Source of the DNA: a virus
Direction: 5' to 3' (one strand)
Virus record (IMG/VR): IMGVR_UViG_3300027749_000274
Location: 1-36,251 of that record
Length of the DNA stretch: 36,251 nucleotides
Under the pieces are notes generated by a model that saw only the letters and a program-made list of their open reading frames with translations, searched no databases and was not told the origin of the DNA. The translations under genes and the position numbers were made by a program. Shown here piece after piece: positions 20,869-28,708 of this stretch (position 1 is the stretch's first letter; each line of letters begins with the position of its first letter).

Positions 20869-21842
20869 ACTCAACAGACAAGATGGAAATGCAGGTCGAG
20901 GAGTCATCCGACGGCAGCGCGATGATCGAATTGCCCTTGCAAGAGGGTGATGTTGCGCAGCCAATGTCGCAAGGTGGCGCCGTGGAGGACGACGACGATC
21001 ATGAAGATGGCTCTGACGGGCTAGATTCAGACCCAGATCGTGAAGCAATCCGCGCAGCACGTCGCGAAGAGCGCAAGCTCAAGAAGTCTATCCACCGTGA
21101 GAAGGCAAAAGAGTCTAATCACCTGATCAATGCCCTCAAAAAGCAGAATCAGCAGTTGGCGGACAGGCTTGCAAACCTCGAAACGCGCACTTCAGGTGCC
21201 GAATTGGGGCGTGTCGAGAAGGTGATGGAAGACACGCAGGTGCAGATCGAGTACGCGAAGATGAAGATGAAGGAAGCTGTCGCCTCGCAGGACGGAGAAT
21301 CGATGGTTCGGGCGCAGGAATTGATGTATGAGTCGATGCGCAAGTACGAAGCGCTCAAAAACATCAAGGAAAATGCCACGAGGCAGATGTCTCAGCCCCA
21401 ACAGGCGAACATTCAACTCCCTGACCCTAGCGTACAGCGTAATGCGGCTGATTGGATGCGCAAAAACAGTTGGTACGACCCCGCGGGCAAGGATTTAGAC
21501 TCCGAACTCACGCAAAGTATCGACAAACGACTCACCGCAGAGGGTTATGACCCTTCAAGCTCAGAATATTGGGAAGAATTGGACACGCGCCTAGCAAAAT
21601 ACCTTCCGCATCTCTACGATAGCGGCGGTAATCGCAATAATTCAGAGAGACGCGAGCGTCCGCGCTCGGCAGTCACTGGAACAGGCAGGGAATCGACACC
21701 ATCTCGCAGTGGTAGCAACTTTACGCTCTCACCGCAGCGTGTTGCCGCCATCAAAGAGATGGGGATCTGGGATGACCCTGACAAGCGTAAGAAAATGATT
21801 AACCGATTCATCGAGTATGACCGTCAAAACAAAGGAAATTGA
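20865..21842 (+). CDS. Capsid scaffold protein
   Basis: 325 residues, very charged. An acidic N-terminal third (E-D-D-D-D-H-E-D-G) leads into a long coiled coil (R-R-E-E-R-K-L-K-K ... L-K-K-Q-N-Q-Q-L-A-D-R-L) and a helical, disordered C-terminus. Position between portal and major capsid genes and lack of enzymatic motifs fit an internal scaffold that guides procapsid assembly. Residues 36-41 contain S-Q-G-G-A-V, a match to the GG-A-V motif of neighbouring proteins. It is coupled to the GroES gene by ATGA. Confidence 0.75.
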   Translation: MNSTDKMEMQVEESSDGSAMIELPLQEGDVAQPMSQGGAVEDDDDHEDGSDGLDSDPDREAIRAARREERKLKKSIHREKAKESNHLINALKKQNQQLADRLANLETRTSGAELGRVEKVMEDTQVQIEYAKMKMKEAVASQDGESMVRAQELMYESMRKYEALKNIKENATRQMSQPQQANIQLPDPSVQRNAADWMRKNSWYDPAGKDLDSELTQSIDKRLTAEGYDPSSSEYWEELDTRLAKYLPHLYDSGGNRNNSERRERPRSAVTGTGRESTPSRSGSNFTLSPQRVAAIKEMGIWDDPDKRKKMINRFIEYDRQNKGN

Positions 21843-21844
21843 TC

Positions 21845-22381
21845 ATGGATGACCGTATCCGCAAGAACACTGGCGCAGGTCGTGAAAACCGCGCTGTAGT
21901 AGACAAACGTCGCGCTCCTGCAGACGACGCACTAGCCTCGGCGCCAACACGCCGTCGTCGCTTCCAGTCAGAATTCACGCAGGAAGCGCTGCCGACCGTC
22001 AAAGGCGATCCGAACTGGCATTACTGTTGGTTATCTACAACAAACCAGTACGACACCATCCACAGCCGCATGCGCTTGGGCTATCAGGCGGTGCTGTGCG
22101 ATGAGCTCGAAGGTATGGAGCATCTCAAGGTCAAAGAGGGTGAGCACGTCGGTCACGTCTCCTGCAATGAGATGATTCTGTACAAGTTGCCGATGGACAT
22201 CTACCAAGACTGGATGGCAGAGAAGCATCACTATCAGCCGATGGAAGAAGCAGGCAAGATCCGCGTTCAGCAGGAGCAATTATTGAACTCGGCTCGCGAC
22301 AGCAACGGCAAGAGCTTGATCCGCGCTGAGGGTGACTTGTTAGACGGGGAACGCGACATCCCTGCTCCTATTTTTGAATAG
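21845..22381 (+). CDS. Conserved-looking protein between scaffold and capsid
   Basis: 178 residues from ATG 21845, with AAAGGAA 7 nt upstream; the in-frame TTG 21839 overlaps the previous stop and is not favoured. A basic disordered N-terminus (T-R-R-R-R-F) is followed by a compact domain with W-H-Y-C-W-L-S-T-T-N-Q-Y-D and M-R-L-G-Y. This W-L-S-T-T-N-x-x-D-x-x-x-x-R-x-x-x-G-Y arrangement recurs in phage head-region genes, but no function is assigned. It is probably a head or assembly factor by position. It is the last gene before a long structured leader. Confidence 0.6.
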   Translation: MDDRIRKNTGAGRENRAVVDKRRAPADDALASAPTRRRRFQSEFTQEALPTVKGDPNWHYCWLSTTNQYDTIHSRMRLGYQAVLCDELEGMEHLKVKEGEHVGHVSCNEMILYKLPMDIYQDWMAEKHHYQPMEEAGKIRVQQEQLLNSARDSNGKSLIRAEGDLLDGERDIPAPIFE

Positions 22382-22547
22382 TTGTTTTATTTATTTAGAA
22401 AGAGCATAATATTGCAAAGATCGCCTGCTTTGAACAAGGTGGGCGATCTACAAAACGCTATCCTAAAAATCACGTTGGTGATTTTGCCTGACGCTTTGAA
22501 CAAAGCCGAAACCAAAATTTTCATCTAACAATTTTTAGGAGCATCCT
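22382..22547 (+). promoter_or_regulatory. Candidate promoter and structured leader of the capsid operon
   Basis: A possible promoter is TTGTTT (22382-22387), 17 nt, CATAAT (22405-22410). The leader then has AGATCGCC/GGCGATCT (22418-22425 with 22442-22449, 16-nt loop) and AAAATCAC/GTGATTTT (22466-22473 with 22478-22485, loop GTTG). The 11-mer GCTTTGAACAA occurs twice (22427-22437 and 22493-22503); the second is part of GCTTTG-AA-CAAAGC. TTAGGAG precedes ATG 22548. It may tune or protect the capsid mRNA. Confidence 0.5.
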
Positions 22548-23135
22548 ATGAGTGCAACCTCTGCACCTTTTGGTCTGCGACCCGCGTTTCATCCTACTGG
22601 ATTGGATCGCGCTCAAGCGCTCGCCAACGGCATTACATCTGGCTACGCTACTAACATCCTGAAAGGTCAGGCTGTTCAGTATTCGCCAAACGCAGGCGTC
22701 ATTTTGCCTGTTCTTGATACAACAACCAACAGCGGTTTAGTCTCTGGCGCCTTTGCGGGTGTTGAGTGGACTGACACCACTGGTCGTCGTCGCGTGTCGA
22801 ATTATTGGCCCGCCTCCACAGCCGTAATCGCAGGTAGCGTCGTTGCGTATTTTTACAACGATCAGCAGATCGTGTACGAGATCCAGACCGACGGTACGAT
22901 GGCTCAAACGGCAGTAGGCAACGAAGCCAACTTGAGCAATTTCACCGCAGGGTCAAGCACTACGGGTTTGTCGCAGATGACTTTATCAGCCACATTGGTT
23001 GGTTCAGGCTCAGCAGCGCAGTTTCGTATTGTTGATCTGGCGCCGATTCCCGGGAACAACTGGGGTGATCCGTTCGTCGTAGTCCGCGTACAGATCTCCA
23101 AGCCACAGTTCATCTCAACTGTTAACGCTATCTAA
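22548..23135 (+). CDS. Probable capsid decoration or minor head protein
   Basis: 195 residues, beta-rich, rich in A, G, S and T. It starts M-S-A-T-S-A-P-F-G-L-R-P-A-F-H-P, a pattern I recall from proteins directly upstream of podovirus capsid genes. It has strands such as G-V-I-L-P-V-L-D and Y-E-I-Q-T-D-G-T. No catalytic motif is seen. It lies 11 nt before the major capsid gene under a shared structured leader, so high expression is likely. Decoration or stabilising protein is the best inference; head fibre is an alternative. Confidence 0.6.
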   Translation: MSATSAPFGLRPAFHPTGLDRAQALANGITSGYATNILKGQAVQYSPNAGVILPVLDTTTNSGLVSGAFAGVEWTDTTGRRRVSNYWPASTAVIAGSVVAYFYNDQQIVYEIQTDGTMAQTAVGNEANLSNFTAGSSTTGLSQMTLSATLVGSGSAAQFRIVDLAPIPGNNWGDPFVVVRVQISKPQFISTVNAI

Positions 23136-23146
23136 GGGGAACTGAC

Positions 23147-24061
23147 ATGGCAGCTCCAATGCGCAGTACCGACTTTAGAAGTATCGTTGAGCCGATTCTC
23201 AGTGAATGCTTTGACGGAGTCTATGACCAACGCTCAGATGAATGGAGCCAAGTGTTCCGTGAACAGATGGGCATTCCCCGTAACTACCACGAAGAACCCG
23301 TTCTCTACGGTTTCGGTGCGGCTCCTGAATTGCCTGACGGCACTCCAGTTTCGTACCAACAAGGTGGCGTACTCTTCCTGCAACGCTATGTGTACAAGGT
23401 CTACGGCTTAGCCTTCGCCTTGACCAAAGTGTTGGTTGAAGACGGCGACCATATCCGTATCGGGCAGGTTTATGCAAAGCACTTAGCTCAATCACTGGTT
23501 GAGACCAAAGAGACGCTTGCAGCCAACGTGCTCAACAACGCCTTCAACAGCTCCTACACTGGCGGCGACGGCGTACAGTTAAGCGCATCTACCCATCCTA
23601 TCGTCAACGGTACCTTCAGCAACCTCCTTGCGACTGCTGCGAACCTTTCGCAGACTTCGCTCGAACAGATGTTGATTCAGGTTCGCTTGGCAGTGGATAA
23701 CAACGGCAAGAAGATCCGCTTGCAGCCGCTGAAGCTTGTGGTTGCCCCCGGCAACGTGTTCCAAGCCGAGGTTCTGCTGAAATCGGTTCTTCGTACTGGC
23801 ACCGCCAACAACGACGTGAACCCAGTCAAATCGATTGGTTTGATTCCTGAAGGCGCTGCGGTCATCAGCCGTTTGACTTCGGCTACTAACTGGTGGGTGC
23901 AAACCGACGCACCAGAAGGCGCCAAGTTGATGATGCGTCGTGGTCTTGAGAAGACGATGGAAGGTGACTTTGAAACCGACTCCATGCGTTACAAGGCTAC
24001 TGAGCGTTACTGGGTCAGTTGGACTGACCCACGCTGCCTCTTCGGTACGCCCGGAGTGTAA
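23147..24061 (+). CDS. Major capsid protein (HK97 fold)
   Basis: 304 residues, preceded by AAGGGGAACTGAC. The N-terminus carries the conserved S-D-E-W-S-Q-V-F-R-E segment. Then comes G-L-A-F-A-L-T-K-V-L-V-E-D (spine helix region) and A-A-N-V-L-N-N-A-F-N-S-S-Y-T-G-G-D-G, typical of HK97-type podovirus capsid proteins. L-V-V-A-P-G-N and W-V-Q-T-D-A-P-E-G follow in the axial domain, with a C-terminal Y-W-V-S-W-T-D-P-R. Position after scaffold and decoration genes and the strong terminator behind it agree. No delta domain or protease is visible. Confidence 0.88.
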   Translation: MAAPMRSTDFRSIVEPILSECFDGVYDQRSDEWSQVFREQMGIPRNYHEEPVLYGFGAAPELPDGTPVSYQQGGVLFLQRYVYKVYGLAFALTKVLVEDGDHIRIGQVYAKHLAQSLVETKETLAANVLNNAFNSSYTGGDGVQLSASTHPIVNGTFSNLLATAANLSQTSLEQMLIQVRLAVDNNGKKIRLQPLKLVVAPGNVFQAEVLLKSVLRTGTANNDVNPVKSIGLIPEGAAVISRLTSATNWWVQTDAPEGAKLMMRRGLEKTMEGDFETDSMRYKATERYWVSWTDPRCLFGTPGV

Positions 24062-24067
24062 AGCGAA

Positions 24068-24097
24068 GGGGGGTGAGCTCAATTCACCCCCTTTTTT
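24068..24097 (+). terminator. Rho-independent terminator after the capsid gene
   Basis: GGGGGTGA (24069-24076), loop GCTCAAT, TCACCCCC (24084-24091), then TTTTTT (24092-24097). It is a textbook terminator closing the capsid transcript. Confidence 0.9.
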
Positions 24098-24136
24098 AAT
24101 TCAATTCTGAGTGGTTCAAGCCACAGGAGTTTTAAA

Positions 24137-25108
24137 ATGCCCCAATTTTCAGACGACCTATTCTTAGGCACTTCGCAGACCTTTATGGGTATTGCGCAGG
24201 GTGCTATTACAAACACTATCGCAGGTTCAATTACTACCACCACGATGACAGTTACGCAGTTGCTGTCAGGTGAGCCAATTACGGTTGGTCAGTTCGTATC
24301 AGGCACTGGCGTGACCGCAGGCTCATACGTTACCGCATTCGTTACGGGTACAGGTGGCGCAGGTACATACACCGTCAGCGCATCGTCTTCGGCAACTGGT
24401 GCAATCACTATCTACGGTTCAGGCAATGCGTTGCTTGGAGACCCCGCCCCAATGGACTTGGGTGTTGGGCCACTCGGTCGTGTGTACGTCTTTGACGTTA
24501 TTCCACAGACTGCATCAACCTCAAACATCGCCGCCACGCAGACCCCTGCCGCTTCAGGTAACTTGACGTTGACAGCAGGTGCAGGCGTAAGGTCAGTCAC
24601 AAACAAAAGCGGTACGACAGTATTTCAGCTTGACTGCCCTCGTGCGATGGCGGTTTCATTGGTCACAGGTGGTACTGCTCGTGCTTACACAATCACTGGC
24701 TTTGACTATTATGGTCAGGCTATGAGCGAGGTAATCACTTCTGTTGCAGCCGCAACTACCAACGGCAAGAAAGCGTTCTATCAAATCGTTTCGATTTCGG
24801 GCGCAGGCGGTTCGGTTACTGCGGTCACGGTCGGCACGACTACATTGCTTGGTATTCCAGTTCGCGTGATTGACGGCGGCTACCTTTGCCACGTTGGTTG
24901 GAACGGCAGTTTCTCTGTTGACTCAGGCTCGCTTGTTGTGGCAGCTACCGCAACAGCAACAACCACGACTGGTGACGTTCGCGGCACGTTCAGCCCGTCG
25001 ACCGCACCTGACGGGATCAAGCGATTGGTTCTGGGCATCATGCTCTCAGGAATCGCGGTTGGCCCGAACTCAACCCGCACTGGCGCCCTCGGCGTCACAC
25101 AAGCCTAA
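24137..25108 (+). CDS. Beta-rich virion structural protein with inserted Ig-like module
   Basis: 323 residues, preceded by CAGGAG. The backbone ([21 protein letters not shown], then [17 protein letters not shown]) is a virion structural protein I know as a type but cannot name. Residues about 25-92 are a separate module ([25 protein letters not shown]) inserted between M-G-I-A-Q-G and N-A-L-L-G-D-P. The same module is widespread as a mobile Ig-like element on phage particles. It probably decorates the head or tail surface. Confidence 0.65.
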   Translation: MPQFSDDLFLGTSQTFMGIAQGAITNTIAGSITTTTMTVTQLLSGEPITVGQFVSGTGVTAGSYVTAFVTGTGGAGTYTVSASSSATGAITIYGSGNALLGDPAPMDLGVGPLGRVYVFDVIPQTASTSNIAATQTPAASGNLTLTAGAGVRSVTNKSGTTVFQLDCPRAMAVSLVTGGTARAYTITGFDYYGQAMSEVITSVAAATTNGKKAFYQIVSISGAGGSVTAVTVGTTTLLGIPVRVIDGGYLCHVGWNGSFSVDSGSLVVAATATATTTTGDVRGTFSPSTAPDGIKRLVLGIMLSGIAVGPNSTRTGALGVTQA

Positions 25109-25119
25109 AGGGGTAAATC

Positions 25120-25656
25120 ATGGGTCAATTTAAGCCAATGCCGAAGATGGAAACCACCGAGCCTTCAGTCATCCTGAAGCTCAAGAAAGGTGGTGTTGCG
25201 AAGAAAGCAATGGGTGGGGCTCTGCCAGTTGGACAGCCTCAGACAGCCCGCTTGCCTGCGATTGTTCCTCCTACAGCACCTGCTATGGCGGCTGCACGCC
25301 CTCGGGGTGCAACGCTGATGGCGTCGCGTGCGCCGATGCGCCCAAGCCCCGGGATACCTCCACAGGCAATGGGTCGCAAGAAAGGTGGCGAGATCGAAGG
25401 CAAAGCCGAGCACGCCAAGGAAGAGCGCGAGATCAAAGGCATCAAGAAAGAGCTCATGTCGCACGAGGACAAGCCTGCGTCGAAGGCGCACAAGGGCTTA
25501 AAGCGTGGTGGTAAAACATCACGCACCTACGTTGCCAATGACAATCTTGCAATGGTGAACAAGGCACGCCGCGGTTATGCCGATGGTGGTCACGTTGCGA
25601 TGGGTTGCAAAAGCACTGACGGTTTTAAAGCCAGTAAAAAAGGCGGTTCTTTTTAG
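25120..25656 (+). CDS. Basic, low-complexity GG-motif protein
   Basis: 178 residues, strongly basic and rich in A, P and K. GG motifs occur at K-K-G-G-V (22-26), K-K-G-G-E (87-91), K-R-G-G-K (128-131), Y-A-D-G-G-H-V-A-M (153-161) and K-K-G-G-S-F at the very end. The first half is proline-rich and probably disordered; residues 95-125 are a charged helix. Motif sharing with genes 9957, 13810, 19997 and 28337 is the main clue. Function unknown; DNA or RNA binding inside the particle is possible. A terminator follows. Confidence 0.65.
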   Translation: MGQFKPMPKMETTEPSVILKLKKGGVAKKAMGGALPVGQPQTARLPAIVPPTAPAMAAARPRGATLMASRAPMRPSPGIPPQAMGRKKGGEIEGKAEHAKEEREIKGIKKELMSHEDKPASKAHKGLKRGGKTSRTYVANDNLAMVNKARRGYADGGHVAMGCKSTDGFKASKKGGSF

Positions 25657-25688
25657 AAAAAAGGGGGAGGTAACCTCTCCTTTTTTTT
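25657..25688 (+). terminator. Rho-independent terminator after the 25120 gene
   Basis: The A-run plus GGGGGAGG (25657-25670) pairs with CCTCTCC plus the T-run (25674-25688) around TAA, allowing one bulge and one wobble. It is followed by eight T residues. Confidence 0.75.
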
Positions 25689-25707
25689 GAAATCTTACAG
25701 GTGAAAT

Positions 25708-28335
25708 ATGTCACAAATCGTCACTTTCGTTGGCCCCTCAAGCTCGACCGATAACCAACTACGCACGCAGATCTCTTCACGCTCTGCGGCATACGACCCA
25801 GTTGATAAGCTGCGCGTATCGCAGCCACAGGCGTTGATCGACACCGACTTTGAGTACGGCACGCAGCCGACCAAGTGGGAATCAATCTCTCTGCAAAACA
25901 ACCGTCAGAGCTGTTACTACATTCCGCAGCAGCCGTTGACAATCACAGGCATCACGGGTCTTAACACGCTGAACGGCGGCTTTACGTTGGCGGGTACGTT
26001 TATTCTTGCTACGGGCGATATCATCTTTGTTCAAAACTCGTTGAGCACTGACTGTAATGGTTGGTTGTATGTATCTACGGGCGGCACAAACTCGTGTGTT
26101 GTTCAGACAGCCGTAGGCACCACAATCCCCGCAACAAACTTCTACAACGCTGCAGCCACATACGTTTACAAGGGTATCTTTTACTCTAGCTGCGGCATAT
26201 CGCTTACAGGCACCGCAGCGGTTACTAGTGTAGGGACGACCGTCACAGTCACTACTACCTCTGCGCACGGATTAAATGCAACTAGCTTGATCTACGTTAT
26301 CAATTTAGGCGGCGGCACCCCTGCTCCAAACGGCGCCTACGCTGTCGCCACAGTGCCTACTGCAAATACCTTCACTTACGTCGTGGCGGCGGCACCAACG
26401 GTCGGCATCACCAATACTGCGGGTCAGGTAAACATTTACGCCCGACCTTCAGGGTTTGTTGAATCACGCGCCTTTGATGGTGGCGTTGCGTTTTCAGCAG
26501 GTGCTGCAGTACCGAATCAACAGTTGATTCGGCAGACGCGTCGTTACTTCCGCTATCAGTCAGGAAAGGGCATCCAGTTCTCGACTGGCTCATCACTGAA
26601 ACCGTATTTGTTCAACCCCACGCTTACCGCAAGCAGCACTGCGATTGGTGCGACAATTACTGTTACCACGCAATCACCACATAACCTAACAACCAATGCT
26701 GTTGTGTTAGTGGCTGCTGTTGATCAAGCAGGTTACAACGGCACCTTTGTTATTACTAGAACAGGCGCTCTTACCTTTACTTATATTGCGCTAGTAGCAC
26801 CTGCGACGACTACGGCAACTGGGTTAAACATCAAGGTCACGCCATTCAGTTGGTGGGGTTCTAGTAACCGTATTGGATTCTTTGACCAACAAAACGGTCT
26901 ATTTTTTGAATTTGACGGTCAGGTTCTGTACGCTGTTTTGAGAAGCTCAACTACGCAAATTAGCGGTCGCGTGACAATTACTCAAAGTTCTGCGGCGGTC
27001 ACAGGCACTGGTACGCAATTTAGTACACAACTTAAACCCTTTGACTACATTGTGATTCGCGGTCAGTCGTACAAAGTCATTACAATCATCGATGACCTAA
27101 ACTTGACAATTTCGCCTGAGTATCGTGGCGGAACGCTTACCCAAGGTGGCGCAATTGTTTCTAAGACTATCGACACTCGCGTCCCTCAGTCGCAATGGTT
27201 TGACGTCTGTGACGGTTCAAGCTCAATCAATAATCCCTCGGGATATTTGCTTGACTTGACCCGCATGCAGATGTGGTACATCGACTACTCATGGTACGGT
27301 GCGGGTTCAATTCGCTTTGGCTTTAGAGCTAAAGACGGCGCTGTGACCTACGTTTATCAGATTCAAAACAACAACGTCAAGTATGAAGCGTACATGCGCT
27401 CAGGAAACATGGCTGCTCACTATGAGTCTAATAACCAGTCACCTGCGGCATACTTGACCACAACGCTTGCAAGCGGAACTACCGCGTCAATGGACGTATC
27501 CGACACCACATTCTTTGCTCCTGCGGGGGCTGTCAAGTTGCAAGCTGCAGGTAACACTGGAGCAATTGAGTATATTGCCTACACTGGCAAGACGGCGACC
27601 ACGCTTACTGGCTTGACTCGTGGTCAGACTGGTGGCAGTGCGGCTCAGACGTTTACCTACTCTGCTACAGCACCTATCTCTGTTGAGTTCACTTCGCCTG
27701 ACTCTTCCGCTGCGTTATCGCACTGGGGTTCGTCGGTGATCATGGATGGTCTGTACAACGATGACAAGTCGCTAATTTTCAACTACGGGACGACCACCGC
27801 AATCACCACATTGAACACAAACCCAATCGTGATCATGGCAATTCGTGTTGCACCTTCAGTTGATAACGGCACGACTAGCACTTTAGGTCTGAAGGAGATC
27901 ATCAACCGCATGCAGTTGCAGTTAGACTCTCTGGGCTTGTACACGACTGGCACTGGTTACCTGATCAATTTGATCTTGAATGGCTACGCATCAGGCGCTA
28001 TGTCGGGTGGCTTTATCTCTCCGATTCAGCAGGTCAACGGCATCACGTCGTCCTTGGCGCAGATTGCGATCAACACCAATGCTGTGACGGTAACGGGCGG
28101 CGAGTCGGTATTTGCGGCGTACTCGAACACTTCAGGCAGCACCACGTTGGACTTGTCGATCGTGCGTGACTTGGGCAATTCAATCTTAGGTGGCGGCACA
28201 AACAACACCGTGCCAACGTCTCAGGCGGGGTTCTATCCTGATGGGCCCGACATCCTGTACATCGTTGCTACGCCACTAAGCGCAACGTCTTCAACCATTC
28301 TGGCTCGTCTGAACTGGAAAGAAGCACAGGCTTAA
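25708..28335 (+). CDS. Large beta-rich virion protein with two FCCH-like modules
   Basis: 875 residues. It has a podovirus-type structural N-terminus (S-S-S-T-D-N-Q-L-R-T-Q-I-S-S-R-S-A-A-Y-D-P-V-D-K-L-R-V-S-x-P-Q, I-D-T-D-F-E-Y-G-T-Q-P-T-K-W-E). Two homologous modules, near residues 168-245 and 308-375, read V-T-V-T-T-T-S-A-H-G-L ... N-T-F-T-Y and I-T-V-T-T-Q-S-P-H-N-L ... L-T-F-T-Y, the small beta domain often annotated as E1 FCCH-like in phage proteins. The C-terminal half has G-F-R-A-K-D-G-A-V-T-Y and an L-T-G-L-T-R-G-Q-T-G module. It is probably a tail or neck-surface protein; the exact place is unknown. Confidence 0.7.
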   Translation: MSQIVTFVGPSSSTDNQLRTQISSRSAAYDPVDKLRVSQPQALIDTDFEYGTQPTKWESISLQNNRQSCYYIPQQPLTITGITGLNTLNGGFTLAGTFILATGDIIFVQNSLSTDCNGWLYVSTGGTNSCVVQTAVGTTIPATNFYNAAATYVYKGIFYSSCGISLTGTAAVTSVGTTVTVTTTSAHGLNATSLIYVINLGGGTPAPNGAYAVATVPTANTFTYVVAAAPTVGITNTAGQVNIYARPSGFVESRAFDGGVAFSAGAAVPNQQLIRQTRRYFRYQSGKGIQFSTGSSLKPYLFNPTLTASSTAIGATITVTTQSPHNLTTNAVVLVAAVDQAGYNGTFVITRTGALTFTYIALVAPATTTATGLNIKVTPFSWWGSSNRIGFFDQQNGLFFEFDGQVLYAVLRSSTTQISGRVTITQSSAAVTGTGTQFSTQLKPFDYIVIRGQSYKVITIIDDLNLTISPEYRGGTLTQGGAIVSKTIDTRVPQSQWFDVCDGSSSINNPSGYLLDLTRMQMWYIDYSWYGAGSIRFGFRAKDGAVTYVYQIQNNNVKYEAYMRSGNMAAHYESNNQSPAAYLTTTLASGTTASMDVSDTTFFAPAGAVKLQAAGNTGAIEYIAYTGKTATTLTGLTRGQTGGSAAQTFTYSATAPISVEFTSPDSSAALSHWGSSVIMDGLYNDDKSLIFNYGTTTAITTLNTNPIVIMAIRVAPSVDNGTTSTLGLKEIINRMQLQLDSLGLYTTGTGYLINLILNGYASGAMSGGFISPIQQVNGITSSLAQIAINTNAVTVTGGESVFAAYSNTSGSTTLDLSIVRDLGNSILGGGTNNTVPTSQAGFYPDGPDILYIVATPLSATSSTILARLNWKEAQA

Positions 28336-28336
28336 T

Positions 28337-28705
28337 ATGCCAAGCAAATCACCTGCCCAAAAGCATCTGATGCAAGCCGCTGCCCACACCAAGGGTGGGT
28401 TCGGTGGTGTACCTCAGTCCGTGGGCAAGGAATTTGCGAAGGCTGACAAGATGAAAGACGGCGGAGTATCGCTCGCAGTAGGTCGCGGTGAGAAATTACC
28501 CACCAAGCAGGGCGCAGGACTTACGGCTAAAGGTCGCGCAAAGTACAATAGCGAGACTGGTAGCCACTTAAAAGCGCCGCAGCCGCAGGGCGGATCTCGC
28601 AAGGATTCATTCTGCGCAAGGATGAGCGGTGTAGTCAAGCACGCAAGCGGTGATGCGCCTCGCGCAAAAGCCTCACTGAAACGATGGAAATGCCCGGGGT
28701 GGTAA
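28337..28705 (+). CDS. Small basic protein with DUF6321-like C-terminus
   Basis: 122 residues. Residues about 49-122 (G-R-G-E-K-L-P, A-G-L-T-A-K-G-R-A-K-Y-N, S-F-C-A-R-M-S-G-V-V, L-K-R-W-K-C) match the DUF6321-type domain as I remember it, known from phages and of unknown function. The N-terminal part, P-A-Q-K-H-L-M-Q-A-A-A-H then P-Q-S-V-G-K-E-F, is a second recurrent phage module. GG motifs M-K-D-G-G-V (39-44) and T-K-G-G-F (18-22) link it to the other GG-motif proteins. It starts one nt after the previous stop. Confidence 0.72.
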   Translation: MPSKSPAQKHLMQAAAHTKGGFGGVPQSVGKEFAKADKMKDGGVSLAVGRGEKLPTKQGAGLTAKGRAKYNSETGSHLKAPQPQGGSRKDSFCARMSGVVKHASGDAPRAKASLKRWKCPGW

Positions 28706-28708
28706 CCG

